Positions 1 to 12,147 of a stretch of 64,000 nt of DNA are shown here, piece by piece. The notes beneath the pieces are model-generated. The model made no database searches, was not told the DNA's origin, and saw only the letters and a list, made by a program, of their open reading frames with translations. The stretch's first letter is position 1, and each line of letters begins with the position of its first letter. The DNA is from Pisolithus tinctorius (taxonomy: Eukaryota; Basidiomycota; Agaricomycetes; Boletales; Pisolithaceae): the NCBI GenBank assembly GCA_024663395.1, contig JANFAH010000015.1, positions 248,001-312,000 of the forward strand, given 5' to 3'. Position numbers and translations under genes: made by a program.

Positions 1-1254
1 AAATCAATCCTGGCACTCGTGAAACTCTTAGCCACTATGCTGAGGCCACGGTCACACTGACCGTTCTGACTGCATGGTTGGTGATTGCTATGCAAACAGA
101 GAGTTCTTTCTGGCCGAGAGGTAGTCCGTGGTGGCGACGTCTAGTATGGCCGATATACTTTGTTGCCGGCTTGAGACACCGTCCCACAGACAAACAGCAG
201 CGCAGAGGTTCTAATGTTACGATGACAGGCCTGGACCTAGTGTAGGGGGCGGAATTATTTTCAGTTGATATCTGCTGGCACAATGGCACATGGTGAAATT
301 GCACAAGGTGGTAGAATCTGTTTTTTTTCTTTCCCTACTTACTGTGTGTACAACTATTGTAAATGAACACAGTTTCCTCCACATCAACCCAGCACCCTTG
401 GTTGGGGTTATTTTGAATGGCAGGGCTGCTGGATTGAAATTTTGATAGGAAATGTACCTCTAATAGGTTTAGGTGCTTGAGGCAAAGATGGGACACAACA
501 AAGTGGCTGATGCAAGACTCTTTCAGGCAGGAATGTGGGACTTGGCATGTGTGTCATCACTCAAGAGTGAATTGATCAGGCAAGTGTGCAGGGAAATGAG
601 CTGACTTTCTTGTCTCATGGGGATGTGATCCTATCTGGTAGCTACCTTTTATCTATGTTGTGTATTTGATATCTTTGTTCACTGGGGCACATCTGCCCTT
701 CCTCCCTCCCTTTGGGCATCATCTTATTTCTTTATTCAGGCATGGTCTCAGCTTATAGCCTCAACAATATCTATTGTCCAAAACCAAATTCTGAGGCTTG
801 TTATGCTCTGGTGACTTCATCAAATGACTAGGCATGAAGCTTTTATGCCAACAACTTGTATTGCATCACAAATTGAGTGTGAAGTAGCACAAACACATAA
901 CTGTGCAAGAAGTGACATGTGGTTTAACTTCACTGGTGATAGGACACCAGTCTTGGCCAACCAAAGTCATACTGTCAAGTCCTCTTGGGTACAGCAAACA
1001 GAGCTAAGGGTGGTTTCAAAGTAGATTTTGAATGAGGAGCCAGTACAGTACATGCAAGACTTATATACATATGTAAAGTACTGTGCAACAAACATTTGAA
1101 AACATTTAAACACACACCCAAGTCCCTGTTGAGGATCAGTGAGTCATATGGAGTCACTGTGCAGCAGGTATGCCTGTACAACTGAGTCTCCACAGTGGAA
1201 GGGACCAGCAGTTAACATATGATGACAGAGGGATAACTGTGTACATAGACAGGG
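1..1254. other. No recognisable gene
   Basis: I see no convincing coding sequence or RNA gene here. Short open frames are not supported by codon pattern or recognisable motifs. The first 250 bases contain several CpG dinucleotides; from about 300 on the sequence becomes CpG-poor like the rest of the degraded repeats. Confidence 0.5.
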
Positions 1255-1259
1255 GTAAA

Positions 1260-1842
1260 TGTCACAACCATGTCCAGACCACCCTAGACCAGCTCTACCC
1301 TGGTCTCAACTGGCCTCATCCAACCATTGCCCCAGTCCTGACCTTCACCCTTCAACCTAGAAACATGTTAGCTTGTGAGGCACTGCAAGGCAGTGCCCAG
1401 TCAAGTTGTCCCCTCAGTTTAGTACCAGGCTGGTGTAACACCTGGCCCAGCCACAAGTCCTGTCCCACTTCCCAGTAATCCTTTGTTCATAGTCTTGCTT
1501 GATAATATTCTTTGTAACACTACTTACCAATCTGTTTACCAACCATCACTGTACCAGTGCAAACCAGTCTCTGGTGCTATGTTACACTTAGGTTACCTCT
1601 AGTATTTAAGCTGTAGGATAATCTGTTTAGCCTCAGTCTGAAATCAACCTAGTCTTGTCTTAACCTGGTCCCTCTGATCTCTGTCTTCTGCCTCTTGACT
1701 GGACTACAGCCCACACAAGGGAATAGTGCTGCACCATCAGTCGCTAAGTCCAACAGCCCAAATCCCTTAGTATCTCATATTACCCTCTGACCCTGACCAG
1801 ACTCTGGACCAGCTTTGGACTGGTGAAGATCTGGACTTAACA
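1260..1842 (+). mobile_element. Solo LTR of the copy-A chromovirus family
   Basis: The sequence starts TGTCACAACC and ends GACTTAACA and aligns along its whole length with the LTRs of the intact element at 27918-28492. The differences are mostly C-to-T and G-to-A. It is flanked by a perfect 5-bp duplication GTAAA (1255-1259 and 1843-1847). No internal region lies on either side, so it is a solo LTR left by LTR-LTR recombination. A TATTTAAG box (1603) precedes the block CAGTCTGAAATCAAC (1634) by 31 nt, as in the family's other LTRs. CpG sites seen in the intact copy are largely lost. Confidence 0.93.
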
Positions 1843-1847
1843 GTAAA

Positions 1848-2189
1848 CATGTACCCTGGGTACACATGTCATGTGACTGCATGGATCAGGGCCACCAGCA
1901 GATCATAGAAAGAAGGGTGAACAGGCATAACCCAGCTATAGTACAATGTGGGGTAAACAGGGGGAAGACATAAAAGGAAACAAACAGGATGGAAGTCTAA
2001 CTGCATAGACAGTGGCTTGTGGGAGAAGGGAACATTGCTCTAGGGCAGGAACAGGCACAAGCAGTGTGGTACCAAGGTCTATGAAAGGAAACAAATGTGA
2101 GCACAGCATAACATAACCCCCCCCCCAAAGGCCTGAGGTTCTCCAAGGGTGGGAAGAGGCCTTCAGCTACCCATGAATGAATCTCACAA
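1848..2189. other. Non-coding stretch
   Basis: No gene is seen. A short palindrome, TGTACCC-T-GGGTACA, lies at 1850-1864 next to the solo LTR target site. Confidence 0.4.
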
Positions 2190-2936
2190 TTAGTTGCTAC
2201 AGCAAGTTGTGCAGTCAGTCAACCAATGTCCAAGGCATGAACATTTGTAGCAGGTGAAGGTATGCAGGGGATGCTGCCAATCGAGGGGCATGAGCCCACC
2301 AAGTTTGCATTTGCTGAGGGAGCTGACTGGGACTGGAACAAAGGGAGAAGCTGGAAAAGGTCTTGTTGTCTGATGAGCATAGAAGAGGGCCTTTCCAGCT
2401 GTGCTTCCACAGGCTTGAGTGAGAAAGTTGAGCCAGTTGAGGGGTGTCCCATTGAAGGGGACAGAGGCAAGGGTATCTGTGATGGCCTGGAAGTGCTCCT
2501 GGCCCTGGCCCAGTATAATCTTCTCCCAGCAATTACAACACCTCATTCTGACATCTCCTCCAGCCATTGATGCTCCTCTGGATCCACATTCCACACTCCT
2601 TTCATTATTGGCTTTCTTTCCCTTGACCTTGCATGCTTCTTCTTGGTCAGGGTCTGCAGGAAGGCTCAATCTTCCAGGCACTGCTTGACTTGCTGGAGAG
2701 AAGAGCCCATGGACCACAACATTGAGGGGGAGTTGGTCAAGAAAGGAATGGAAGGAGGATATGAGCAAGGGGCTGAAGTCTTCATAGACAATTTTGACAA
2801 TGGCTTCCTTGTTGGTACTTAGGTGCGATGCTAGTGTGCTTACATAAGCACAAAAAGCGTACATACTTGTAGTATTTTCTACTAGTATTCCCTCAGTAGT
2901 TTGTTCACTGCTTTGGGTAAGTCCATTCATATTCAA
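2190..2936 (-). pseudogene. Gag-like ORF with one CCHC zinc knuckle
   Basis: This 248-residue open frame ends in a CCHC knuckle of spacing C-X2-C-X4-H-X4-C (Cys-Tyr-Lys-Cys ... Gly-His ... Asp-Cys) close to its C terminus, which is typical of retroelement Gag nucleocapsid. The middle has a basic stretch (KVKGKKANNERS) and the rest is not recognisable. The start codon is uncertain because the ORF may be an exon of a longer frame that continues with the ORF at 3105-3800. No protease or reverse transcriptase follows, so this is a Gag remnant or a Gag-derived gene. The CpG-poor composition argues for decay. Confidence 0.45.
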
Positions 2937-3104
2937 AGTATTCTACTATACTGACATCCTGTAGTAGCATACAGATATTTCTACATTCCTGCATCTTAAG
3001 GGCTTCTCAGAGGATAGAGGAGTTAGTCCAATTGAGGTTTTCATAGGTACGGGCCTTGCAGCTCCCATCTGCAGTTCCCACCTGGTCATGAATGTGCTTT
3101 CTGA

Positions 3105-3800
3105 TTACTTCTGAGCTTCAGAAGACTGTAGACAGCATCTGTAAATGCTTGTGCTGTTCTCCTGCTCTCCAGCCATATGATTCCCAGTGCTTGAAGTCAT
3201 TAAGCAGCTGCATGTAACCAAGGAAGAGGCTTGCCTTGGGAGCCAACTGTTAGTTGTGGTGGCTGGAGTGGAAGGGGCAACTGTGGGGGCATGGGGAAAG
3301 GCCAGTGTGACACAAGGTTCTGGAGTGGATGAGCCAGGGTGAGAGGCTGGGGTTGGTGAGTGGTAAGTGGCCTGGGAGAGAGGGGGCATGTTGCAGGATT
3401 GGTAAGCAGCATCATAACAAGGCTCAGATGGTCCTTTGTGAGCTTTGGACTTTCCCTTGCAGGCATCCTTGCAAGCTCTCTGGGACACAGGGGCCAAATG
3501 GATGATTGGGTACAGGTATGGGCACATGGCAGAGGTGACAGAGTCATGAAGGGGTTGGTAAGCACCCTCCCTGGAGGAGTAGGTGGATACTGCAGGGGAT
3601 ATGGTGTGTAATGCTCTGGGGGAGCATACTGGTGGTGCTGAGAGGGGTAGAGGGGTAGAGGGGCAGTGACTGAAGAAGTATGGATGAGAAGGGTCACATG
3701 GTTCATTGAGGTTGGCATGGAAATCATTGTCAAAGTAGTCAGAGCCAGGATTCTCAGTGTTGGGGGTGTAGGACATGGCAGTCAGAGACTGTGAACACAC
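3105..3800 (-). CDS. Unrecognised Pro/Ser/Thr/His-rich ORF
   Basis: An open frame of 231 residues of low complexity, rich in Pro, Ser, Thr, Ala and His, with no domain I recognise. It lies just upstream, on the same strand, of the CCHC-bearing ORF at 2190-2936 and may be the N-terminal part of the same gag-like gene with an intron or frameshift between them. That link is inference. The start is the first ATG of the frame and is not otherwise supported. Confidence 0.3.
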   Translation of the reverse strand: MCSQSLTAMSYTPNTENPGSDYFDNDFHANLNEPCDPSHPYFFSHCPSTPLPLSAPPVCSPRALHTISPAVSTYSSREGAYQPLHDSVTSAMCPYLYPIIHLAPVSQRACKDACKGKSKAHKGPSEPCYDAAYQSCNMPPLSQATYHSPTPASHPGSSTPEPCVTLAFPHAPTVAPSTPATTTNSWLPRQASSLVTCSCLMTSSTGNHMAGEQENSTSIYRCCLQSSEAQK

Positions 3801-4635
3801 TTATACTCTACAAGAACCTCTGGGGCATTTATAAGGTTGTCCTCACTCTCCCAGCTATTCTGGGAGTGTGGGTAGCTGAGCCACTTGACAAGGTAGAGGT
3901 ATTTTTGCCTCAGGGATGCACTGGGCTCTTTAGATGATGACTTGACTGTTTGTGCACATTTGTGTTTAAGTATAGCCTTGACTTCCCATTTGTTCTCATC
4001 TCCTACCAGTTCTGGCAGAGGCAGGGGTTTTGCTGCACTTCAGGTAACTCATTTTCATAAGCATTTAGGCTGAAGTTTTTCTACAAATCATCCAAGTTAA
4101 AAGCCACTCAGACCAGGTCATCCCAGGGACATCTGGCCATGTCCTCCCATGACTGCCTTAGGTGTCAGTGGTCCTCAACTGCAAATGTGCAGCTTGCACC
4201 CACATTGGAATGCCAGCTTTCATTCACAAACACATTGCTGTTATGATCATCATCCAGACAATGAGCATACCCATCAAACTGGGGGGATGGATGAAAACAT
4301 TACCCTCCCAAAAAACACTTACTATACATATTAAGTGATATTTGAAGACTACCAGGCAATGAGTGTGTTGGTGTGATGCCATCTGCAGAATTGTACAATG
4401 TGGATGAAGGTGAACCTGTCAATTACTAAAGGTTAATGGATTCAGAATCCCCCCAATAGTACTGTAAGTTCTTGTGTTTGTTACAACAGTCACTCCTGAC
4501 TAAGATCACTACTTTTGTATCCAAATTACAGTTGAGGTACATACATACATAGTATCAAAATGATGCTATTGTGGGGGATGAGCATGTGAGTGCCCCACTG
4601 GCATAGGATGCTATATGATCTGATTGGCATGGGGC
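3801..4635. other. No recognisable gene
   Basis: CpG-poor sequence without convincing coding potential. Runs of C and A-rich tracts occur near 4275-4330. Nothing here matches the other repeats of the window. Confidence 0.4.
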
Positions 4636-5070
4636 CCCATGCCCAGGACAGTGGGATGCCCCTTGATAGCTTTGGAGGCTACTGTGGGACATCCCATCCC
4701 CCTTCCATAGGCCAATGGGATGGCCCATGATAGCTTCAGAGGCTACTGTGGGACATCCCATCCCCCTCCCATGGGCCAATCAGATGTCCCATGGTAGCTT
4801 TGGAAGCTACTGTGGGATGTCCCACCCCCCCTTCCAGAGGCCAGTGGGATGTCCCATGGTAGCTTCAGAGCTACTGTGGGACATCCCAACCACCCTTCCA
4901 TAGGCCAATGGGATGTCCCATGGTAGCTTTGGAGGCTACTGTGGGACATCCCATCCCCCCTTCCAGAGGCCAATGGGATGTCCAATGATAGCTTCAGAGG
5001 CTACTGTGGGACATCCCACCCCCTTTCTTGAGGCCAGTAGCATGTTTCATCATAGCTTTTGAGGTTACTG
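4636..5070. repeat. 65-bp minisatellite with internal dyads
   Basis: About six and a half tandem units with a period of 64-65 bp. The phrase GCTACTGTGGGACATCCCA (or close variants) starts at 4678, 4742, 4806, 4870, 4935 and 5000. Every unit also carries the inverted counterpart TGGGATGTCCCATGGTAGC, so each unit can fold into a hairpin with arms GGGACATCCC and GGGATGTCCC. The array breaks off just before the LTR inserted at 5082. Confidence 0.9.
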
Positions 5071-5081
5071 GGGGCCATCCC

Positions 5082-5817
5082 TGTCAAGTCTGGGCCTACT
5101 CCAACCAACTCTGACACTAGACAAGGTCTGGGGAGGGGTCTGGAAGCAAGTCTGACATGAAAGCACAGAACTCTGACTAGTGGAGTGTTGGCAGGAATGA
5201 AGTCCACCAAGACAAAGGCAGAGTGGAGTGAGGGCATTGGGTTTAGCTTGTGCACTACCCCCTTGCACAATCTCAGCCCTTGTATTTCAGAGGTAGAGAC
5301 CAGACAGAGTGTCAGAGGTAACTCCAACAGATGGAAGTCAGAGACAGAAGGAGTAGGAACTAAGTTGATATTCATACTGAAGAACAGCAGAGTACGGTAC
5401 ATGCTTTTATACTGCTATGGAAGTACAGTAACCAGAATCAGAACTGACATATGGAGACTCATAAAATTTCAAGTAAAAACTTCCTAGACAATGAATGAAG
5501 GGTAGATGGAGTACACATGAACAGGTAACATAGTACATCCCAAAAAGGGAACAGCCCAGGCACTGGACCATGTGGTGCACATGCTGTGGAGTACCTGACT
5601 GTGCACTGTCAGGGAGAAGTCCAAAGGGTGGTCAGATGACTCCTCAGAGAACAGTCTGCACAGTCCAGTAGGAGAGCAGAATAAGTCTGACAGCAGTCAG
5701 AGCAGAGATGGTTCATAAAGGATAGAAGGTGGGTGGAGTTGGTGTGGAGTGAGTGAATGACTGACAGAAAGGGGTGCAGAGTGAGTGAGGACTTAGGATG
5801 AATGCATGGTCATGACA
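5082..5817 (-). mobile_element. Solo LTR (736 bp) with ATCCC duplication
   Basis: On the plus strand it starts TGTCAAGTCTGGG and ends GGTCATGACA, giving TG...CA termini with inverted ends. It is flanked by the 5-bp duplication ATCCC (5077-5081 and 5818-5822). Read on the minus strand it has a TATAAAAG box about 32 nt before CAGTATGAATATCAACTTAG, the same promoter layout as the other LTRs here. No retroviral coding sequence flanks it. It is a diverged LTR subfamily of the chromovirus group. Confidence 0.88.
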
Positions 5818-5915
5818 ATCCCCCCAATTTTGCATACTCCTGGTATATTAAAACTCCTCAGATGCCATGGGCACTCATCTAATGAATTTTTCAGAGACAT
5901 ACAAGACTAGCTTCA

Positions 5916-8493
5916 CTATCTACAAAGTCTTTTACTTGGGGATGATGGGGGATCCATATCCAATACATCTAATTCCCAGTCATCTGCCCATGAGAACTCT
6001 GTCAATGACATCTCACTGAACTGTTGGTGATATTCATCTGCAAGAGCAAATTTGTCAGCAACACACAGCAAGTCATCATCAAGCATTTCATCATCCCCAT
6101 CATCATTCTCAGATTCCAAGTCCTCCCATCCCACCTCTTCATTTCTGTCCATGTCCATGATGAGTGGTGCATAATCCATATTCCTCCATTCTTCAACCCT
6201 TGCCTCCCAGCTCTCATCAGCACCTCCTGGAAAGTCCCTCAATTTTTCCTGCCACAAGAGACTCAGACTTGCTAGTGCTGATGCCCTGTGGTCCAGTTCA
6301 TATGCAAGATCTGCACCTGATTTTCATTCAATTATCTTAATACATGCAATGACACAACAGCTCTCTTACCTGCATCCACTCTGCATGTCTCCAGCCATCT
6401 CCATTCTTCTGAGTGCCATTCCATCAAGGTTTTTCTTTCATACAGGAGCCTCCTTTCCTCCTGCTCACACCTCTTCAGCTCAAGGAGTGACCTGACCCCC
6501 AAGCACACCCTTTCATCAGCTAACCAAGCTGGTGGCAATCCCACAAAATCATCCTCAAGACCAATATCCTGCCAGATATCATCATCCACATCTAGTTTGA
6601 ACAAGCCATCCCTTTGGATCAGTATAGGTGCAATGGCCCCTTGAGGGGCTTTCCCCTGGTGGATGAGAGCTACCAACTGCAAACACAAATTATTGTAGGA
6701 GGTAGAAAGCTTGACAATTCCTGCTTCTCTTTGCCAGACAGATCCTTCCACATGGATTTGAAGTTTTTGTTCTTCAAAGCAATCAACCACAAGAGGCAAA
6801 TGCTTGAGAGCACCACTTACCACTAACTATCTGTCAGTAAGACTGTTCTAGTCTCTCTAATTCAAACTTTTGTTGACACAGATGGTCTTGGATATGCTTC
6901 TTGATTGCCAATGCATGCATACACAGCTGAATGCTTTGAATTCAATCAACTTATAAATCTAGAAGAGGAAGAACCACCAGCCTGAAGAAAGCAACTATTC
7001 TGGAGCCTGGAAAGTTCTGCAAGCCCATCTATCCCAAGGCTTGCCCTCTGTCTTTGTGAAGCTTGCTTGAAATGTGTAATCTTTTTGTGACACTCTGCTA
7101 ACTGTATATTTAAATTTGTCATATCAGCCCCTCCTTGGAGAAGACCCTTCTCCAGTTCATCTAGTCTAGCTTCATAAGTTTCCAGTGATTTCTGAGTTGC
7201 CATCATTTGCATTATAACATTTTCTGTGGCTTTTGCAGAGTGCCCTTAATTTACTGTCAGCTCACAGCAAGAGGAATGACTTATACAGGAAGCTTATGAG
7301 ATGCTGGCTTGGTTTGTACTGAAACCTGAGCCTCCCATTCAGCTTGAAGTGTCTGAATATTGATTCCAGATTTTCTTAGACCCTTTTTTGCAGAAGTCTT
7401 TTTTTCTTGACAGTGGTTCCAGCGCTGCAAGAGCCACTGGCCAAGACCAGTAAGACTCTTCATGTCAAGATAGTGCACCTGGGAGTCAATGACAAAGAGG
7501 TGTTGATGATACTGAATAAAATATTAGCCTGCATTTTGTGACACAACTAATTGCATACCCCAGAAACTCACAGAGATGGTATTAGTGGCTTAATTGAACT
7601 CCAAAATTGCTCACAACCCTCTCCATCAGAAAGCCTGAATCCTTCTCATTTCTGAGGGTGATAGATGAGCTGGCAAGCCCATTGATGACCAAAGGCATGA
7701 AAGACTGATATAGCAAAAGAAATTCAGGGCAGAAATGGCCCAAGGTAGCCCCACTTTCTGCATCTCTGTTCAAGCTGACAGCCTATGTCATATAACAGCC
7801 CAATGTGAAAATCATCAGGGAGGTGACTGAATAATGGTTTGATGATGGCAAGTGCATAGTGTTGCTTCTCCCCTGCTGAAGTCATGTTGGCAAGGTGAAT
7901 AACACAATCATGATGACAGAGTAGGGCCATAACTCCAGTATCTGAAAAGAATTGGGTACTTGCCTATACCACCATCAGAATATTGCAGACAGGTTAAATG
8001 ACTAAGCTCACTTTCTGATGTCTCTCATCAGCTGCAGTGAGGATTCATTACAACCCTTGAGCACTGATGGTGGTATCCTCATACCCTGTTCAAACCTATC
8101 CTCATCTCCACAATTCTTCTTAGAAGACTGACCACTCCTCTTTTGCACTGATGCCTTTGTCCTTCTCAAGCCTTCAACCTCACATTCCATAGTATCAATG
8201 TCTTCTTGTGACAGAAAAACTGAACCTGTAGGGTTTACTGGGTCATCCTGTTGACTTCTTCTACATTTCTGGGTAAAGCAAGCATCAATGCAAACAATTG
8301 CATGGGACTCGCACCATGCAGAAATGTTTGGGGGCATGCACATAAAGACCTCCCTGACCAGACTCAGAAGCTGTAAACTGACAGCAAGGGTTGGCCCCAG
8401 TGGTGCAGATGGAAAGTACCCCATCTGCAGGAGCTGAAGTGCTGCCAGCACACATGGACAGACAGTGAGATCAACCATTTGCAAACCTGGCAC
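5916..8493 (-). pseudogene. Degraded KDZ-type transposase
   Basis: Several minus-strand blocks together resemble a Kyakuja-Dileera-Zisupton (KDZ) transposase of fungi. The block at 8493-8008 has the CPC...ALQLLQMGYFP region, followed by MPPN.SAWCE and an ACFTQKCRR segment. The block at 7930-7724 has MALLCHHD..., NMTSAGEKQHYALA and the GLLYDIGCQL motif. Further C-terminal pieces lie at 7212-6946, 6823-6332 and 6257-5916, ending in an acidic tail. KDZ transposases are DDE-type enzymes. I recognise the family from these motifs and cannot confirm all catalytic residues. Stops and frame breaks, with possible introns between blocks, show it is not intact. The N-terminal Cys-rich domain usual in the family is not evident. 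Confidence 0.75.
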
Positions 8494-8636
8494 AAGCCAT
8501 ATGTCTAAGTAGAGAGGAAAACATTCAATAAAGTCTTACCATTGAAACTAACACAAAGAACCTTCAATCATTGAGAAACACAACTACACTCTGGTCACTC
8601 ATAGTCAATGCAGTGCCAGAAGTTTCTAGAGAGCTG

Positions 8637-9140
8637 TCAATATGTGAGAAAGGGCTTGATAAGTGAGGGGATGGGTTTGGATGACCACCATTGCCACTGT
8701 CTCATTTTCTTGTGAGCATTGTGGGATGGTGAGTATGGTGGGGCAAAAAAGTCATTGTGACTGACATGTAGCCCCTCCATTAGATGATCCAAATGGGCAG
8801 GGGTGAGCTCATCCTCAGATGGGAGGCAAGCTCCCATGAGGGGAGGGGAGTTTGTAGCAGAAGCAGTGCAGAGGGCTGAAGTCCCCTGAGGCAGCTGCAT
8901 GAAACTGTGATGCCCAGGCAAAGTGACCAGACATTCAATGGGAAGGTAAAAATTGGCTGTGCCCAGCATGCAGCATGGTGGCTCAACCTGGTCATGGTCA
9001 ACAAGTACTGCTTGACCCCCAGAGGAATGCAAGTCAGAGACTGGTATGGGGGCAGGATGACTCCCAGAGGAACACAAGTTGGAGGTCATGGGAATCAAGG
9101 AACAGTGATTCAAAAACTTCCTTGGGTGATGAAATGACAT
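8637..9140 (-). pseudogene. Unrecognised ORF, possible exon of the neighbouring gene
   Basis: A 167-residue frame rich in Pro, Ser and His, ending near 8640. I recognise no domain. It lies downstream, on the same strand, of the broken gene at 9390-11604 and could be its last exon. It could also belong to the N-terminal side of the KDZ remnant. Coding status is uncertain. Confidence 0.3.
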
Positions 9141-9389
9141 CTGGAATGTTGATCAGTTCTCTAGCCAGGGAGGGACAACAATCCAGCAACCCCAAGTTGG
9201 AGGACTGTGACCAGAACACCTAATTCTAGTCTGCTGGTTGTCAACACCAAGCCACCATGAGCACATCCTGTTAGCTGGCAGTGATAGATCAAAGCTGACC
9301 TTTTGATACATGATAGGTGAGAGCAATGACACAGATGAGGTGTGAAAAGGATGCAGATTTACAGTAACTATGAGTACATAGCCATGTAA

Positions 9390-11604
9390 TTATGCTTGTA
9401 GGGGACAGGGGGAAAGTGCAGACAATGATGTGGATGATGATGTGGATGATGATGGGATTAAGCAGTTATTGCCCAAGCCATAAATGCTGTGAGGATTTTT
9501 GGGAATAAGATGGAGGACAATAGGCAAATGACTGAAATTATTGAAGAATGACTGCATGTAAAATAACACAAGCTGTTTTTCCACTGCCCAAACACACACT
9601 GGTGAGGCTGATGATGGAAGTGAGGTTCCCAAATCTGGTGGAAACCCTGGCCATGAAGCAAGCAACATCCAGAACCTCTTGACATATTCCAGCTTCATTT
9701 GGGGTTCTAGTGAGGCCAGACCTTGATCCTTAACCAGGAAGGGTTCAGTGAACATGGTAAGCTCTGAATCTCCTGGGAAGATCTGCATAAAAATTTAGTA
9801 AATGGATTCTTTTGAGGTGCAAGGCGAAAACTTACCTGATGGACTTGGTCCAGCTGCTCAGATTCCACATTCAACCAGAGGGCAGGCACCAGCAGATGGT
9901 CCAGGGTGACCAGCTCAAAGTGGAAATTGTGCTCATACAGGTCCCAGAGAATCTTGCCCTTTGTTGCTGAGTCATGGTAGTGAGGTTTGTGAGGCCAATT
10001 GTAATGTCACAGAACTGCACATGACTTGGTACATCATGCTGAATCTTCATGAACTCTGGACCAAAGATATCAGCAGCTTCACATATTTGGTTCCCAGAAA
10101 AACTGATCAAAATGCAGTTGGGAATCATCTTAAGATAATTGCACCACAAATGGGGAATGACAGGGGACACATCCAAAGCAGTGAGTCATGTGATCCAACC
10201 TGCTTGGGCCACCAACCAATTCTGGAGGTACCTCTGCCTCTGCTCTGAGGACTCACCTCTCATAAATAGCATGGGGTGAGGGAAAAAATATGTGATTTTG
10301 GGCACACTGGCACAAATTCTCTTGGGGTCCTCATTGACATCAGTAAGTGCAGTGTGCCATGAGTAAAGTGAGTGGGGAAGGCAGGATCATCAAAATCCTG
10401 CAGCAAGTCAATGTTCAGAGTGGTGGAAGTCTTGGCCTTCTTTGAACCTGCAGAATTATCTGAGCAGATGGTTGTAAGTGTAAAGATCTTGATCAGTAAC
10501 AAAACACCCACAAGGACCACTGTGATGTTTAGCCCTATCCATTCTGACAACTCCCAAGGCAGAGCTGGGCATGCTGGAACTTGCAGTATTCAAGGCCATT
10601 GAGCCAGAGGTTGTGGGAGTCAATGCTGTGGGATTTGGTTCTGGCCAGGGTGCTGCAAATTGCTCAAGACCCACTACTGGAGCCTCACAGGTGTGGACAT
10701 GCATAGGATCACCAGGGTAATACCACCTAGCATTCCACTTGAGCATTTGACTGACCTTGAATTCATCTAGGGTAGTGATAATGCCTTCTGGGCATGTAAT
10801 GTCAACCTTGTGATGTATCGTCATATCCTTTGGCACTAACTCCAGCTTCCAGACTAGCCATATGGGGATGCATGCTTCAAAAAGTCACTCACAGACATCA
10901 GGATCTGTGGTGAATGCACCCATCCAACACTGTTTTGCATTAAAAATGGGCCAGATGGGGGGGGGGGGGTAATTTTGATCTCAAGGGAGTCTACCATAGT
11001 GTAAATATCCAGACAAAGATGTTGAAAGAGTGCAACTAGGACCACCATATCATGGACAGTGAATGGGAGTTGCTATGGAATTGTCAACTGTTGAAATATC
11101 ATACCTTCAGATGCATGAGAGACCTTCAACATTGCCTAATCCAAATGTGCACCCAGAGAGGTCCCTTGTTGTCAGGGTTCTTTGGTGGCCAGTTCTTCAC
11201 CTGTTCTTCTAGTCATTTATACACAATCTCCAGATGCTTCCACTTGGCCAGATGAACCCTACCAACCCTGAATGCTGATCCCCTCTCCAAGGTGAAATCT
11301 TCTGGCACATTCTTGATGTTCCACCACATCCAAGACCACATTGGGTTGTCCCAATAGACAGCATATTGAGGGATACATCTGGCCCACATATAACACTTGG
11401 CATATAGTTGAGGCCACTGGAATCAGTTGATGTGGCCAAATTGGCTGTTGCAGCAGAGCATGATTGTCTTCCCCTCAAAGAGAAACAGTGCAGGAACAAA
11501 GTCAGCATTAGGAGAGGTGATCCAGTGGTCATTATATTTTGCGAGAATGTGTGTGTCAAAGGCACCATAATTCCCTGAAAGAGAATGCATTGGTTCTGAG
11601 CCAC
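9390..11604 (-). pseudogene. Broken multi-exon gene of unknown function
   Basis: A series of minus-strand protein-like blocks rich in Trp, Tyr and Phe lies at 11604-11209, 10836-10456, 10176-9871 and 9889-9390. The last contains segments such as KLEYVKRFWMLLASWPGFPP. Residue composition suggests real former exons, but the frame changes from block to block and includes stops in a CpG-poor background. I do not recognise the family. It could be a repeat-associated hypothetical protein or part of the transposon that also contributed the KDZ remnant. Confidence 0.4.
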
Positions 11605-12055
11605 ATTAGGTTAAATAATAGAGCACACCATCACCCAGTTGGGTTTCTGCTATGACCTGTTGAGCACATTCTGTTGAGCATGTTCTTGAGGTATATCAAT
11701 CCTATAAATGAAATAAGAACTGAAATATGTAGTGTCTCAGTATGGATTCCACCACAGGGTCAATACAAATGTACCCAGGAGATAAGAGGCATTCAAAGGG
11801 GGGAGGAGTTAAATAAAGCAATATGGCTATAGTAGAACTGTTGAAGCACACCCTGGCACTGAGTCAGAGTGCCAGCCCACGAAATGGATGAGAAAAAAAT
11901 GGATCACACACCTACATGGTATATAGAACCTGCACCTGGTGAATATTTCATGCACAGATGCTAGGAACAGTCTTCAATGCCCTGAGTTGCACTATGCAAG
12001 GTAGCGCCTCCACAAAATGGAGTCTCATCCATGCAACTGGTACCATGAGCATGCC
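11605..12055. other. No recognisable gene
   Basis: Non-coding, CpG-poor sequence between the broken gene and the hairpin cluster. No match to the LTRs or Harbinger elements was noticed. Confidence 0.4.
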
Positions 12056-12062
12056 AAGTTTA

Positions 12063-12147
12063 CTGAGATAGGCACCAAACCTATCTCAGCACTCGAAGGG
12101 CACCAAACCCTTCGAATCATGGCGGAGGAATGCACCAAACATTCCTC
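12063..12147. repeat. Cluster of three hairpins with identical CACCAAA loops
   Basis: Three perfect stem-loops follow each other. CTGAGATAGG/CCTATCTCAG (12063-12072 and 12080-12089), TCGAAGGG/CCCTTCGA (12093-12100 and 12108-12115) and GAGGAATG/CATTCCTC (12125-12132 and 12140-12147). Each encloses exactly the same 7-nt loop, CACCAAA. The stems differ in sequence while pairing is complete. Confidence 0.9.

Noticed and set aside
1260..1478. ORF of 102 codons on the plus strand
   Set aside because: It lies in a solo LTR and simply crosses its left border; the intact LTR has no matching conserved frame.
1850..1864. Palindrome TGTACCC-T-GGGTACA as an operator
   Set aside because: A single short dyad beside a random LTR target, with no nearby gene to regulate.
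2215..2688. Several overlapping ORFs on both strands around the CCHC ORF
   Set aside because: Only the 2190-2936 minus frame carries a zinc knuckle; the others are shadows.
4636..5070. CRISPR-like array
   Set aside because: The units are contiguous tandem repeats without unique spacers, and the composition and content are fungal.
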